This document shows, in pieces, positions 16,929-27,441 of a stretch of DNA of 35,960 nt; the first letter of the stretch is position 1, and each line of letters starts with the position of its first letter. The notes below the pieces were generated by a model, which worked only from the letters and a program-made list of their open reading frames with translations, ran no database searches and was not told the origin of the DNA. Made by a program: the position numbers and the translations under genes. Location: positions 1-35,960 of the forward strand of contig JAJYFO010000006.1 in assembly GCA_021785395.1 (NCBI GenBank). The letters are read 5' to 3'. This stretch comes from a bacterium. Lineage in GTDB: Bacteria > Cyanobacteriota > Vampirovibrionia > Obscuribacterales > JAKAZS01.

Positions 16929-17726
16929 CTAAAGTTCATTTGAAGCATTAGCTGCAATATTCTGTTTTAAATTCTTAACTTTTCTTTGTCTTTCAAGGTT
17001 CTCAAGGGTTTCTTCCATCAGCTTAAAAACATAATTGGTTAAAGGACGAAATTCATAATTAAAATCAGCTGGGTCTATCGGATCAAGTACTTCAACAATA
17101 ATTCTACCTGAAAAATTCAAATCAAAACTACCCTTAGGTAAAACAGAACCGGTTCCAGCCTGAACAATTGGTACGACAGGCAATTTTAGTTGACACGCCA
17201 ACTTAAAAGCTCCGTCTCGAAAGGGCAATAGTTTCCCGTCAGGGCTTCTGGTTCCTTCGGGGAAAATCATTAACGAAGCACCTTGATTTAGCCATTTCTT
17301 GCAGTCTTTCATCATTTTTTTAATACTGGCCAGGTCGCCTCTTTCTAAAAAAATGTATTGATTAAGATACATATTTTGTCCAATGAAAGGAATTTTAGCA
17401 ATCGACGCCTTAGCAACCCATTTGAAAGGTTTGAAAATGCCATATATTACCATAATATCGATTAATGACTGGTGGTTAGCCACAAAAATATAAGTTTTAT
17501 GCGGGTCAATTTTATCGCAACCATTATAGGTTAGCTTCCACCAAGGACTAACATGAGCATAATGACTACCCCATATTGATGCGAAATAGTGTAAAAACCT
17601 GCGATTTTTATCAAATGGAGCCGTTACGAGACAAATAAGGGCAGCTATAGTTACGAAAAAAAACGACGACGCAAAAAAATAAGCATAGTATAAAAATGAA
17701 AAGATTCTAGTAAACGATAGGGTCAT
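16929..17726 (-). CDS. plsC: 1-acyl-sn-glycerol-3-phosphate acyltransferase
   Basis: NHQSLID (NHx4D-type) and FPEGTRSPDGKLLPFRDGAFKLA motifs; N-terminal hydrophobic segments. Confidence 0.9.
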   Translation of the reverse strand: MTLSFTRIFSFLYYAYFFASSFFFVTIAALICLVTAPFDKNRRFLHYFASIWGSHYAHVSPWWKLTYNGCDKIDPHKTYIFVANHQSLIDIMVIYGIFKPFKWVAKASIAKIPFIGQNMYLNQYIFLERGDLASIKKMMKDCKKWLNQGASLMIFPEGTRSPDGKLLPFRDGAFKLACQLKLPVVPIVQAGTGSVLPKGSFDLNFSGRIIVEVLDPIDPADFNYEFRPLTNYVFKLMEETLENLERQRKVKNLKQNIAANASNEL

Positions 17727-17741
17727 ATTAGCTATTTCAAA

Positions 17742-18335
17742 TCAGACAGGCGAAACAGGTTTATTATTCAAGTAATACAAACTATGAAAGGCCGCTTGCT
17801 GACCGTTATACTTGGCGTTATTTTTTTTGTTATACGGCAATTCGCAATGACTGGTCCTAGTAAAGACCATTTGGCCGATAGGCATAAGCGCGGTTAAGCG
17901 CACAGGGCGATTTCCAACGTTGACTATTTCTAGCGTAATCTGAGCTGGTGGGTCGCTAAACCCAGCGTCGATAAACCCAGCTGTCACATGAACCATTAAA
18001 CCCAAACGAGCCAGACTCGATTTACCGGTCAATTGTCCCACAATATCTGCTGGCAAGCTAAATTTCTCGTACGTTGCCGCTAGAATAAACTGCTGTGGCT
18101 GGATTACAATACTATCCTGGATAGTTTCTTGGACTTTGGCCTGTACACTAACACTGTCATAAGGGTCGATTATTTCATTACCGGGCTCATGCCAGGTAAA
18201 TCTATCGGCCAACCTAACATCATAAGAATTTGGCTGAACTAGGCTAGGTAAATACGGCTCGATAATTAAATCACCATTTTCTATAACCTGTTTTATTTCG
18301 TGATCTACCATTATTGACATAATTAAGTACCCCAT
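17742..18335 (-). CDS. dcd: dCTP deaminase
   Basis: QPNSYDVRLADRF, QLTGKSSLARLGLMVHVTAGFIDAGF, YNGQ; start may be the internal Met MSIMVDHEI. Confidence 0.92.
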   Translation of the reverse strand: MGYLIMSIMVDHEIKQVIENGDLIIEPYLPSLVQPNSYDVRLADRFTWHEPGNEIIDPYDSVSVQAKVQETIQDSIVIQPQQFILAATYEKFSLPADIVGQLTGKSSLARLGLMVHVTAGFIDAGFSDPPAQITLEIVNVGNRPVRLTALMPIGQMVFTRTSHCELPYNKKNNAKYNGQQAAFHSLYYLNNKPVSPV

Positions 18336-18542
18336 GTAATTACAAGTAAATTATATATCCAATTCTGGCAAATTGCATAAGTTAATTTATTTATTCTATT
18401 TAAACTACCAGCTACTTTATGATTTATGCTTCATAAATCTCGATCTTGGATATTCATTTCAAATATTAAAAGCATCAAAACGATTCAATCTACATATACA
18501 TCAATATGCAAAATATTATCAATGATTAACTTAAAAATAAAT

Positions 18543-21374
18543 TTAACCTGACTGTAAATTATCAACTTCTTCTAGGCTTTGCGCCTGGTCAAGCAAATGA
18601 GCAAGCTTAGGATATTTACTTAGACTTGGGTCTTCATTAAACAGCCTGGCAGCTATTAACCTAGCTTTAGTCAATATTTCGCTATCACGAACCAGGTCGG
18701 TTAGTAATAAGTCGGGTAGACCGCTTTGTCTTATACCTAAAAATTCTCCAGGTCCTCTTATTTCAAGGTCTTTTTGGGCTATAACAAAGCCGTCGTTGGA
18801 CGTAGTCATTATATCAAGCCTGGCTTGGGCAATTTCGTTAGAAGTATCGCCCATCAAAAAGCAATACGACTGGTTACTGCCTCGCCCGACACGCCCCCTT
18901 AACTGGTGCAATTGGGCTAGCCCAAATCGATTGGCGTTTTCAATTACCATAATACTAGCGTTAGGTACGTCTACACCAACCTCTATTACCGTCGTAGAAA
19001 CGAGGATATCGATGTCTTTTTGACGAAACGCCGTCATAATCTCGTCTTTGACCGCCGGTAAAAGTTTGCCGTGCATAAGACCAAGTTTAAAATTAGGGAA
19101 TATTTTACTTTTAAGTATTTCGTATTCTTTGGTGGCAGCTTTGGCGGATATAGTTTCAGATTCTTCGATAAGCGGAAAAACTATATAGGCCTGACGACCA
19201 GCTATAATTTGCTTGCCGATAAAATCGTACATCTGTTTTTTTTGACTGTAAGCTACTATCCTTGTTTCAACCGGTTTGCGGTTGGGCGGCAATTCGTCTA
19301 TTTCCGAAATATCTAAATCTCCGTGCAAAGTTAAAGCTAATGTTCTAGGTATTGGTGTAGCTGTCATAGTTAAAAGCTCTGGGTACTTAGCCTTACTTTT
19401 GAGTCGAGCTCTTTGTTTTACACCAAAACGGTGCTGTTCATCGATAACGATTAAGCCCAAATTATTAAATTCAATATCATCTTCTAAGAGAGCCTGGGTT
19501 CCGACAACTATATGAATCAGGCCGTTCAATAGATCCTGTTTAATCAAGTTCTTTTGCTTTGGTGTAAGTTTACCGACTAATAGGGCCACCTTAAGACCAA
19601 GCGGTAAAACTAATTGCTGAAACTGACGGTAATGTTGTTCGGCCAGTATTTCTGTTGGCGCCATAAGTGCTGTCTGATAGCCACTTTCAATAGCTATCAG
19701 CTGAGCCAAAAGGCTAACTACCGTTTTGCCCGACCCAACATCGCCTTGAATCAACCTATACATTGGCTTAGAGCTAGCCATATCTAAGGCTATTTCGTTA
19801 AATACCCTTATTTGAGCGTTAGTTAATTTAAACGGCAAACTTTTAATCAATTCATCAGTTAGACCCTGCTTATAATACTTAAAACTTACGTCTTTGGTAA
19901 CGTGTTTTTGGTCCTGGCGTTTTTTAAACAATTTTAGCTGCAAACCAAATAATTCATCAAAAACGAGCCTGTCTCTTGCTTTCACAAAAGACTCCGGGTT
20001 TGGTGGAAAATGAATCTGACCAATAGCTGTATTGTAATCGACAAGGTCTAATTCTTTAAGGATAAAGTCGGGAATCGGGTCAATCAAGGTTTTATTGACC
20101 AATTCCAGAGCGCTAAACATAACCTGACGAAAATATTTCAAATTCAGACCTTCGGTCAATGAATATACTGGTACTATTCTGCCCACATGAATATTATCGG
20201 TTATTAAATTAGCGAGGTTTAAATCGTACAATAAACCATAATTGCTGGCGCTAGGATTACTTAAAATCTCTATTTGAGCAGTTTTAAAACACAATTTATG
20301 CCTCATTTTATCCAGTTCAACCATACCTGATATCATAATTAAAGCGTCTTTAGGATATTGGCTTTTCATACGCTCAAGCAGGTATTTATTGCTTTTTCCG
20401 CCAACAAAGCGAACGTACGGTATGGTACCAGTCAAGTCTTTGATATTGACAGTAAGAATAGAAATATTGCTTTTAGGAGACGTAAAGGCTGTGCTTGAAG
20501 CTATAATACCAATAATAGTTGCAAATTCTTTTTCTTGTAAATCCTTAATATTTTTACGTTCTTGAAAATCAATATGGTGCCTGGGATAATGTTTAATCAA
20601 CTGACCAATATTAGTTATACCAAGATTACTAAATAATTCGCTGTTTTTTGGACCAACGCCTTTAATAAATTTAACCTCACGATTAAGAATACTTTCATTA
20701 GAATTATTGATACCATTTAATTGGCTGGCCTTATTTTTATCAGCCAAATTACTTAAAGCCGCCTTGCCAGTTTCTAAAGCTGTTTCAAGATTTTTTTTAG
20801 TTTGATTTTGGCGGTAGCTTGAATTTTCGCTATGACCTTCTATAACCAACTCTAAATCATTCGTTTTTTTTGGCATTGATTCAGCCACGAAACTGTTTTC
20901 GCTATCAGTAAGCAGTTTAGGGTTGACAGTTAAATCATTACTGATATTTAAATTAAGCGGCAATTTACCAGCCAATTCGGGACCAGGCTTAATTGACATA
21001 TTTGTCTCAATATAGGTGACAGCTTCAACTTTTAAATCATTAAGTCTAGCTTGGCTTGAGTTTTCGGCAGAATCCGTCTTTAATTTAGTTTCAATATCAA
21101 GCAAAAGTTTTTCGACCTGACGCAACGTATTGATTCTACTTGAAACATCAAGCTGGCTGTAATAGCGCATAAGGCCGCGGATAGTAAGCCAAGTATTTTC
21201 GCAAGGGTACGTAGACGACAACTTTGCACTGGTGCGGCGCACAAATAGTGAAAATATCGTCTTTTTACCCTGCAAATCGGTGTAATAAGCCTTTCGTTCA
21301 AGAGCGATGGCCTTTTTTAAAGCTTTTAACTCATTGCTTAAGTCAGGGTGGGAGCGGGCATTACTTGCCGACAT
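18543..21374 (-). CDS. recG: ATP-dependent DNA helicase RecG with ~230-aa N-terminal extension
   Basis: VKFIKGVGPKNSELFSNLGI wedge-domain entry; RLIQGDVGSGKTVVSLLAQL; VIDEQHRFGVKQR; TMTATPIPRTLALTLHGDLD; QLRGRVGRG; RGPGEFLGIRQSGLP. Confidence 0.95.
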   Translation of the reverse strand: MSASNARSHPDLSNELKALKKAIALERKAYYTDLQGKKTIFSLFVRRTSAKLSSTYPCENTWLTIRGLMRYYSQLDVSSRINTLRQVEKLLLDIETKLKTDSAENSSQARLNDLKVEAVTYIETNMSIKPGPELAGKLPLNLNISNDLTVNPKLLTDSENSFVAESMPKKTNDLELVIEGHSENSSYRQNQTKKNLETALETGKAALSNLADKNKASQLNGINNSNESILNREVKFIKGVGPKNSELFSNLGITNIGQLIKHYPRHHIDFQERKNIKDLQEKEFATIIGIIASSTAFTSPKSNISILTVNIKDLTGTIPYVRFVGGKSNKYLLERMKSQYPKDALIMISGMVELDKMRHKLCFKTAQIEILSNPSASNYGLLYDLNLANLITDNIHVGRIVPVYSLTEGLNLKYFRQVMFSALELVNKTLIDPIPDFILKELDLVDYNTAIGQIHFPPNPESFVKARDRLVFDELFGLQLKLFKKRQDQKHVTKDVSFKYYKQGLTDELIKSLPFKLTNAQIRVFNEIALDMASSKPMYRLIQGDVGSGKTVVSLLAQLIAIESGYQTALMAPTEILAEQHYRQFQQLVLPLGLKVALLVGKLTPKQKNLIKQDLLNGLIHIVVGTQALLEDDIEFNNLGLIVIDEQHRFGVKQRARLKSKAKYPELLTMTATPIPRTLALTLHGDLDISEIDELPPNRKPVETRIVAYSQKKQMYDFIGKQIIAGRQAYIVFPLIEESETISAKAATKEYEILKSKIFPNFKLGLMHGKLLPAVKDEIMTAFRQKDIDILVSTTVIEVGVDVPNASIMVIENANRFGLAQLHQLRGRVGRGSNQSYCFLMGDTSNEIAQARLDIMTTSNDGFVIAQKDLEIRGPGEFLGIRQSGLPDLLLTDLVRDSEILTKARLIAARLFNEDPSLSKYPKLAHLLDQAQSLEEVDNLQSG

Positions 21375-21953
21375 TTATTGCAAACGGTTGAGGATTAATT
21401 TACTAACGGCCTTTAATGTAGCAAAAACACCAAGACCTTCGCTGGCAATAGCCTCAAAGCTAGGGATACTCTTGGTATTGAGCTCACGCTCGAGCCTTTC
21501 TAATTCCATAGCGTTGGCCAAATCACGCTTGTTATACTGCAGCACCCAGGGTATATTGTCAAGCGTCAAGCTGTACTCAGCCAAGTTTTCGATCATATTC
21601 TGGAGCGATTCGACGTTTTCACGGGCTTTCATAGAATCAGAATCGGCCACGAATACAATCCCGTCTACACCATTTAGAATTAACTTACGGCTTGAATTGT
21701 ATTCGACTTGACCAGGTACCGTATACAACGAGAACCTTGTTTTAAAACCAGCTACACTGCCTAAATCTAAAGGTAAAAAGTCAAAAAATAAAGTCCTTTC
21801 AGTTTCGGTATTTAAGCTAACCAATTCACCACGGGTTGATGGCGCCAACTGCGAAAAAATATATTTTAAGTTGGTGGTTTTACCACCCAAACCTGTACCG
21901 TAATAAACTATTTTACAGGTTATCTCCCTTAAAGCGTAATTTACCAGTGCCAT
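21375..21953 (-). CDS. mglA: MglA-like small Ras-type GTPase
   Basis: P-loop [59 protein letters not shown]. The stop TAA immediately precedes the recG ATG. Confidence 0.9.
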   Translation of the reverse strand: MALVNYALREITCKIVYYGTGLGGKTTNLKYIFSQLAPSTRGELVSLNTETERTLFFDFLPLDLGSVAGFKTRFSLYTVPGQVEYNSSRKLILNGVDGIVFVADSDSMKARENVESLQNMIENLAEYSLTLDNIPWVLQYNKRDLANAMELERLERELNTKSIPSFEAIASEGLGVFATLKAVSKLILNRLQ

Positions 21954-22388
21954 TTCTTTTTATTGTGCCCTTATTTTTTTGAATTTAGGTTCTTAATTAG
22001 TATACTTGATTTTTTTAAAATGATCTTTAAAATAACGGGATTCCTTGACAACATTGCATTATCTATATTTTAAATTATCATATAATAAAACCATAATTGG
22101 TTAATGTTAAACAATATTCTTACAAAATTTCAATTATTAGACCAAATAATTTGGCTTAATTTCGTGTCGAATTGCAATTTTATGTAAAAGCAAAAGTGTA
22201 AATAAACTTAATTGAAACAATTTTATTAAACTTTGACTATTGCTTTTGATTTGCAATAACGCCGCTAATGTTAGTATTTAATAAGCTGGCTTAACATTTA
22301 CTTATATTTTAAAGTACAGGGTTTAGACTTTTTTTGGTTAATAATATATACTTTACCTATTAATCAAATAAATTTAGGGAAGTAACTT

Positions 22389-22592
22389 ATGGCAAGAAGA
22401 TGTGAAGTTTGTTCAAAAGGCCCAACAACTGGTATGGGATATACGTTTTTGCGTTCACACTATAATCCACACGCTAAACGTAGATGGATTCCGAATTTAC
22501 AAACACAGAAAGTTATGGTCAACAAAACCGTAAAGCATCTAAAAGTTTGTACCAGCTGCATTAAAGCCTTTAAGATTAGAAAAGCTCTATAG
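22389..22592 (+). CDS. rpmB: 50S ribosomal protein bL28 (C+ form, two CxxC)
   Basis: MARRCEVCSKGP ... RRWIPNLQ ... VCTSCIKA. Confidence 0.92.
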   Translation: MARRCEVCSKGPTTGMGYTFLRSHYNPHAKRRWIPNLQTQKVMVNKTVKHLKVCTSCIKAFKIRKAL

Positions 22593-22620
22593 TTTTTTAT
22601 ACATACCCAAATGACGATAT

Positions 22621-23508
22621 TCAGCTCAAAGGCTGGATGTTTTGGGCTAGGTTTATTAGTTCGTCTTTGGTCAAATAATAATCTTCACTACAAAATTGGC
22701 ATTTCCCGCTGGCTCCGCCGTCGATTTGAGCCATGTCAAGAATTTCATCGCGACCGAATAGGGCAATCGCCTGATTGAATCTTTCTTTTGAACATTTACA
22801 GGCAAAGTACAATAATTTAGTTTCTTCAAATGGCAGTATTTTAAAGCCATTTATAATTCTACCCAAAATTTCTTCCAGACTTAAGCCTTTGAGCATTAAA
22901 TTGGTAAATGTTCCAAACGTAGCTATATTATTTTCCAGCTTGCATATAGTGTCTTCGGTATGGTCTGGCAAAAGCTGGATTATAAACCCGCCAGCTGCCT
23001 CAACGTGGCTTGAATTTAGATGCGTACCGACAACTACTATCGACCCTAACTGCTCAGAATTACATAAATAACGATTAATATCTTCGCCAACTTCGCCCGA
23101 AAACAACTCACAACTAGACGTCTGCACAACACCAAAACCATGGTCAATTGTCACTTGAAGTATGCCATTGCGACCAATGGCGCTACCAACATCATAATTA
23201 CCTAAAAAATTTAACGGCAGTTCAACCTGCGGATGGTCAACGTAGCCACGCACAATACCACTAGGGTAGGCGTCGACAAAAACGGTTCCCAAAGGTCCAT
23301 TACCCTTAAACTGAAGAACGATCTGTCCTTGCCTAGAGACCAATGGCGTCAGTAAGACTCCAGCTGTTAAAGCTCGCCCCAAAGCAGCGGCAGCTGTATT
23401 AGACAACTTGTGACGAGACCTGGCTTCTTCTACAAGATTAGTGGTCGTGGCAATTACAACACGTATACTACCATCGCTGGACATAGCTTTAAGGAACTGA
23501 TCTTGCAC
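22621..23508 (-). CDS. hslO: Redox-regulated chaperone Hsp33
   Basis: C-terminal Zn site CKC...CQFC; GPLGTVFVDAYPSGIVRGYV; GEVGEDINRYLCNSEQ. Confidence 0.95.
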   Translation of the reverse strand: MQDQFLKAMSSDGSIRVVIATTTNLVEEARSRHKLSNTAAAALGRALTAGVLLTPLVSRQGQIVLQFKGNGPLGTVFVDAYPSGIVRGYVDHPQVELPLNFLGNYDVGSAIGRNGILQVTIDHGFGVVQTSSCELFSGEVGEDINRYLCNSEQLGSIVVVGTHLNSSHVEAAGGFIIQLLPDHTEDTICKLENNIATFGTFTNLMLKGLSLEEILGRIINGFKILPFEETKLLYFACKCSKERFNQAIALFGRDEILDMAQIDGGASGKCQFCSEDYYLTKDELINLAQNIQPLS

Positions 23509-23632
23509 TGTAAATTACCCTATTGAATTTTTATAATTAAACTAATTTAAAGTTTGTAAATTTATTTTAACTCAAATTTATATTTTTGCCAAATTTTCTA
23601 AATAAAGCTAGCCACCTAAATTGTCCCAAGAG

Positions 23633-24505
23633 TTAATTCCAGGCCGTTATTACACGGTTTAGGCCGTTTGTATCGCGGTACAAATTTATATCGCACCACT
23701 GTCCTAATTTTAAAACATCTTGTACAAGTACCCCCTGGTTGTCACCTATTTCTAAGGCCAAAAAACTATTACAAGCTAGTATCGGCAAATTAGCTGAAAG
23801 CATCCGATAAAACCCCAAACCATCACTATCGATTCCATTTAGAGCCAATTTTGATTCAAATTGCAAAATGGGCTTGGGTAAATTATTATAATCTTCATCA
23901 TTAATATACGGTGGATTGGCTATTATTCCATTAAAAGCACAGGTTTTATAGAATTTCAAAAAATTTACAAAGTCACAATTATAAATTTTTAGCCTATGGG
24001 CCACATTATGAATCAGAGCATTTTTATGGGTAATTGCGCAAGCTTTTGGATTAATATCGATAGCGGTAATTTTTAAATTACAGAATTTTTTAAGTAGACT
24101 TATTGAAATTGCGCCACTGCCCACACCAACTTCTAAGACGTGGGTAAATTTACCTTCTTTTAAATTTATAATATCCGCGGTCCTATCTACCAATTCAAGG
24201 GTATCGCTGCGCGGGATAAATACATCAGGCTCTATTACCAAATTCAAACTACCAAAGTAGCAATGTCCTAAAACGTACTGGATAGGATAATTATTTAAAA
24301 GTTTGATTACTATTTCGTCAAGCCTATCTTGACGCCTTAATGTCATTTCAAGATAATCGGCCATGATTAGGTCAACCTTACTTAAACCAAACAAATCATA
24401 GGCAATTAAATTAAACCAGGCTAAAAACTCCAAATCGTCTAATTTAAGAGGCTTGAGTTGATCTCTAATCTTGATTTTTAAATCATGGTAATTTATTGAT
24501 ACCAT
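23633..24505 (-). CDS. prmC: Peptide chain release factor N5-glutamine methyltransferase
   Basis: IANPPYIND motif, VLEVGVGSGAISISLLKK SAM motif, IQYVLGHCYFGSLNLVIEPDVFIPRSDT; adjacent to prfA. Confidence 0.94.
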   Translation of the reverse strand: MVSINYHDLKIKIRDQLKPLKLDDLEFLAWFNLIAYDLFGLSKVDLIMADYLEMTLRRQDRLDEIVIKLLNNYPIQYVLGHCYFGSLNLVIEPDVFIPRSDTLELVDRTADIINLKEGKFTHVLEVGVGSGAISISLLKKFCNLKITAIDINPKACAITHKNALIHNVAHRLKIYNCDFVNFLKFYKTCAFNGIIANPPYINDEDYNNLPKPILQFESKLALNGIDSDGLGFYRMLSANLPILACNSFLALEIGDNQGVLVQDVLKLGQWCDINLYRDTNGLNRVITAWN

Positions 24506-24513
24506 TATTACGA

Positions 24514-25596
24514 CTAACTAATTTCCATAGACTGCGCTAAAAGCTGTTTTTGTTCTTCAAGGGCGCTAGATTCTATCATTTTATCGAGATCACCCTCAAG
24601 CACTTGTTCTAGACTAAAATTTTGATTGAGTCGATGGTCGGTCACCCTGTTGTCCTTGTAATTATAAGTTCTAATTTTTTCACTACGGTCACCGGTACCA
24701 ACTTGTTGTCGCCGATCATCTATTATAGCCTTTTGCCTGGCCTCTAGTTCAAGTTTATATATTTTAGCCCTCAAAATCTGCTTAGCCCTTTCTTTATTTT
24801 GTAATTGAGAGCGCTCTTCCGAACAAGCTACCATGATACCAGTTGGTTTATGCACTATTCTAACTGCCGTTTCGACCTTGTTGACATTCTGTCCACCAGC
24901 TCCACCTGATCGCATAGTGGAAATTTCTAAATCTTTTTCATCAAGAGTAACTTCTACATCGTCAACCTCGGGCATAACAGCTACTGTAGCAGTCGAAGTA
25001 TGCACCCGTCCTGAAGCTTCTGTCAATGGTACGCGCTGAACCCTGTGAACACCCGATTCGTACTTAAACTTAGCGTAGGCACCATCACCTTTAATACTGA
25101 CGATAACTTCTTTATAGCCACCAGACGAACCTTCACTAAAACTGACTATTTGTGATTGCCAGTTCATTTTATCACAATATTTTAAATAAGTTTTTAATAA
25201 ATCACCGGCAAAAATCGAAGCCTCATCACCGCCCGTACCAGCCCTTATTTCTACCATAATATCTTTGTCATCATTAGGGTCTCGCGGTAAAAGTAGTAGT
25301 TTTAAAGCCTGTTCTAATTTATCGTGTTCGTTACTCAAACTGTCATATTCAACTTTAGCCATTTCTAGAAGTTCGGCGTCGGTTTCATTTTTAATAATTT
25401 CAGACGTTTGCTTTAACTGTTCTTTGACCTCTTTAAACCTTTGAAATTTATCATTGGTTTCTTGCAAATGGCGACGCGTCTTAGTCAAACGTTTGTAAGT
25501 TTCTATATCATTTATTATAGACGGATCCGAAAGCTTGTCATTAAGCTCAAGGTAGTTTTTTTCAATATCAACGAGTTTTTCGTAAAATTTATCCAT
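24514..25596 (-). CDS. prfA: Peptide chain release factor 1
   Basis: [20 protein letters not shown] (GGQ), [26 protein letters not shown] (RF1 PxT region). Start chosen at MDKFYEKL; the track ORF extends to 25620. Confidence 0.94.
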   Translation of the reverse strand: MDKFYEKLVDIEKNYLELNDKLSDPSIINDIETYKRLTKTRRHLQETNDKFQRFKEVKEQLKQTSEIIKNETDAELLEMAKVEYDSLSNEHDKLEQALKLLLLPRDPNDDKDIMVEIRAGTGGDEASIFAGDLLKTYLKYCDKMNWQSQIVSFSEGSSGGYKEVIVSIKGDGAYAKFKYESGVHRVQRVPLTEASGRVHTSTATVAVMPEVDDVEVTLDEKDLEISTMRSGGAGGQNVNKVETAVRIVHKPTGIMVACSEERSQLQNKERAKQILRAKIYKLELEARQKAIIDDRRQQVGTGDRSEKIRTYNYKDNRVTDHRLNQNFSLEQVLEGDLDKMIESSALEEQKQLLAQSMEIS

Positions 25597-25651
25597 AAAT
25601 ACTTTTAAATTTAAAACCAATTACTATGTAGACGATATAGAAATTTTAATT

Positions 25652-25739
25652 CGGAGAGGGAGGGATTCGAACCCTCGCTGCGCTTTTAACACAGACAGTC
25701 TTTCCAGGACTGCACGTTAGACCACTCCGACACCTCTCC
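25652..25739 (-). tRNA. tRNA-Ser (anticodon GGA), class II
   Basis: Reverse complement GGAGAGGTGTCGGAGTGGTCTAACGTGCAGTCCTGGAAAGACTG...GAGGGTTCGAATCCCTCCCTCTCCG; acceptor GGAGAGG/CCTCTCC; anticodon stem CAGTC/GACTG, loop CTGGAAA. Confidence 0.94.
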
Positions 25740-25813
25740 TTACAAAATTGCTTAAATATTTATCTACATAGTTTACCTTAATTTTTATAATTTAAAACCT
25801 ATTATTCAAAAAT

Positions 25814-26662
25814 TTAAGAAAACGCCTTAATAATTTCACAAAAATCTGGGGCAATAAGGCTGCTGCCACCCACCAAGGCTCCATCAATATCCGGTTGCAC
25901 AGCTAATTCCTTAGCGTTGGAACCTTTAACCGAACCACCGTACAATATCGGTATCGAATCGCCAAATAACGTATCGTTATCTTTAGTTTTAAAATGCTGC
26001 GACAGCGTAAACCTAATAAGGTTAATAACCCGGTTAGCTTCGTTAGCTTGACAGACCTGTCCGGTTCCTATGGCCCAGACAGGTTCGTAGGCAACTATAA
26101 ATTTATTAGCCAAAGATTCTCTATCTATTGTGCTCAGACTAGCTACAATTTGCCTTTTTACGACCTGATCGGTTAAACCAGCTTCGCGCTCATCCAGGCT
26201 TTCGCCTACGCACAAAATGGGAGTAAGGTTGTGACTCAAAGCTTTTTGAAGTTTGCGATTTACGATTTGATTGCTTTCGTTAAATAGCTGACGCCTTTCA
26301 CTGTGGCCGATTAATACGTATTTTATGTCTAAATCAACCAGCATAAGCGGTGAGATTTCACCAGTATAAGCGCCTTTATCCTCATAATACATATTTTGGG
26401 CACCCATAACCAAAGGGTAATGATTTTTTTCGACTATCAAACTTAAAGGAAATATATGGGTAAACGGCGGTATAATTATTACTTTACAGTTAGCATCAGC
26501 TTTAGCAAAGCGGCCAACGTCTTCTATCAACGCCTGAGAATCTTTAAGATTGGCGTGCATTTTCCAGTTACCGGCGACAATTTTAGGTCGATTTTCCAAC
26601 TTTCTATCTCCTAGTATTTCATTTAACTCTAATTTTAAAGATAATTGGTTAAAATTACTCAA
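25814..26662 (-). CDS. tpiA: Triosephosphate isomerase
   Basis: VAGNWKMH, YVLIGHSERRQLF, VAYEPVWAIGTG, ILYGGSVKGSNA, DGALVGGSSL. Confidence 0.95.
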   Translation of the reverse strand: MSNFNQLSLKLELNEILGDRKLENRPKIVAGNWKMHANLKDSQALIEDVGRFAKADANCKVIIIPPFTHIFPLSLIVEKNHYPLVMGAQNMYYEDKGAYTGEISPLMLVDLDIKYVLIGHSERRQLFNESNQIVNRKLQKALSHNLTPILCVGESLDEREAGLTDQVVKRQIVASLSTIDRESLANKFIVAYEPVWAIGTGQVCQANEANRVINLIRFTLSQHFKTKDNDTLFGDSIPILYGGSVKGSNAKELAVQPDIDGALVGGSSLIAPDFCEIIKAFS

Positions 26663-26700
26663 AAAAATAGCGCATCTTAATAAAAGCTAAACATAAAAAA

Positions 26701-27255
26701 TTAAGAAAATTTAATCTCATCACCCATGAGGATTAAATCAGCCTTATCCCTCATTGGCTCAATGTAACGGGCGTAATTAGCCTCAACGTTTAAGCTCCAG
26801 GCGATCGTTTCTAAAGTCGACCGCCCCCGCTCGACGTCACGCCTAAGACGTCTAGCCATTCTTTGGTCGATGGGCGTATCAATAAATATTTTTAAAGTGG
26901 CGATTTCACTTATAGGGCTGTGAAAAGCGAATATACCCTCAACCACTACGATATTTTTAGGACTAGCTGGTATAATCTGGCTGCCGACCCGTTTACACGT
27001 TTTGATATCGTAGACTGGCACCATTACGTCGACTCCTTTGGCAAGAGTCTGACAAGCCTTGGCACAAGCGTCTAAATCGACGGCTGAATGATGGTCGAAA
27101 TCGGGCTTACCATCGGTAAAAGCGGTTAAATCTTCAATATCTTTATAGAAGCTATCCGTAGAAACAATGGCCCCACCGACAAATTTATGCGCCAATGTAG
27201 ACTTACCAGAACCAGACCCGCCACAAATGGCTATCACTTGAGGTTTATGACTCAT
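26701..27255 (-). CDS. udk: Uridine kinase-like P-loop kinase
   Basis: GGSGSGKSTLAHKF Walker A; STDSFYKDI; DFDHHSAVDL; VVEGIFAF; RMARRLRRDVERGRS. Confidence 0.8.
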   Translation of the reverse strand: MSHKPQVIAICGGSGSGKSTLAHKFVGGAIVSTDSFYKDIEDLTAFTDGKPDFDHHSAVDLDACAKACQTLAKGVDVMVPVYDIKTCKRVGSQIIPASPKNIVVVEGIFAFHSPISEIATLKIFIDTPIDQRMARRLRRDVERGRSTLETIAWSLNVEANYARYIEPMRDKADLILMGDEIKFS

Positions 27256-27441
27256 AAAGAAAATGCCAAGCCAACAACAACATTACGTAACATAAGCTAT
27301 TCTAAATGGAACAATTACCCCCAATTATACATCTTACGTATGCAGTAAGTTTTTTTGAAATTATTAATTTATTTTAACTGTTTGGGCGAATTTACCACGC
27401 GATGACTACTGTGATTTTTTTCGAAAAATTGGTGCCGAATA

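Noticed and set aside
21307-21711. 134-aa plus-strand ORF antisense to mglA
   Set aside because: Overlaps the conserved GTPase motifs on the opposite strand; composition is typical of shadow ORFs.
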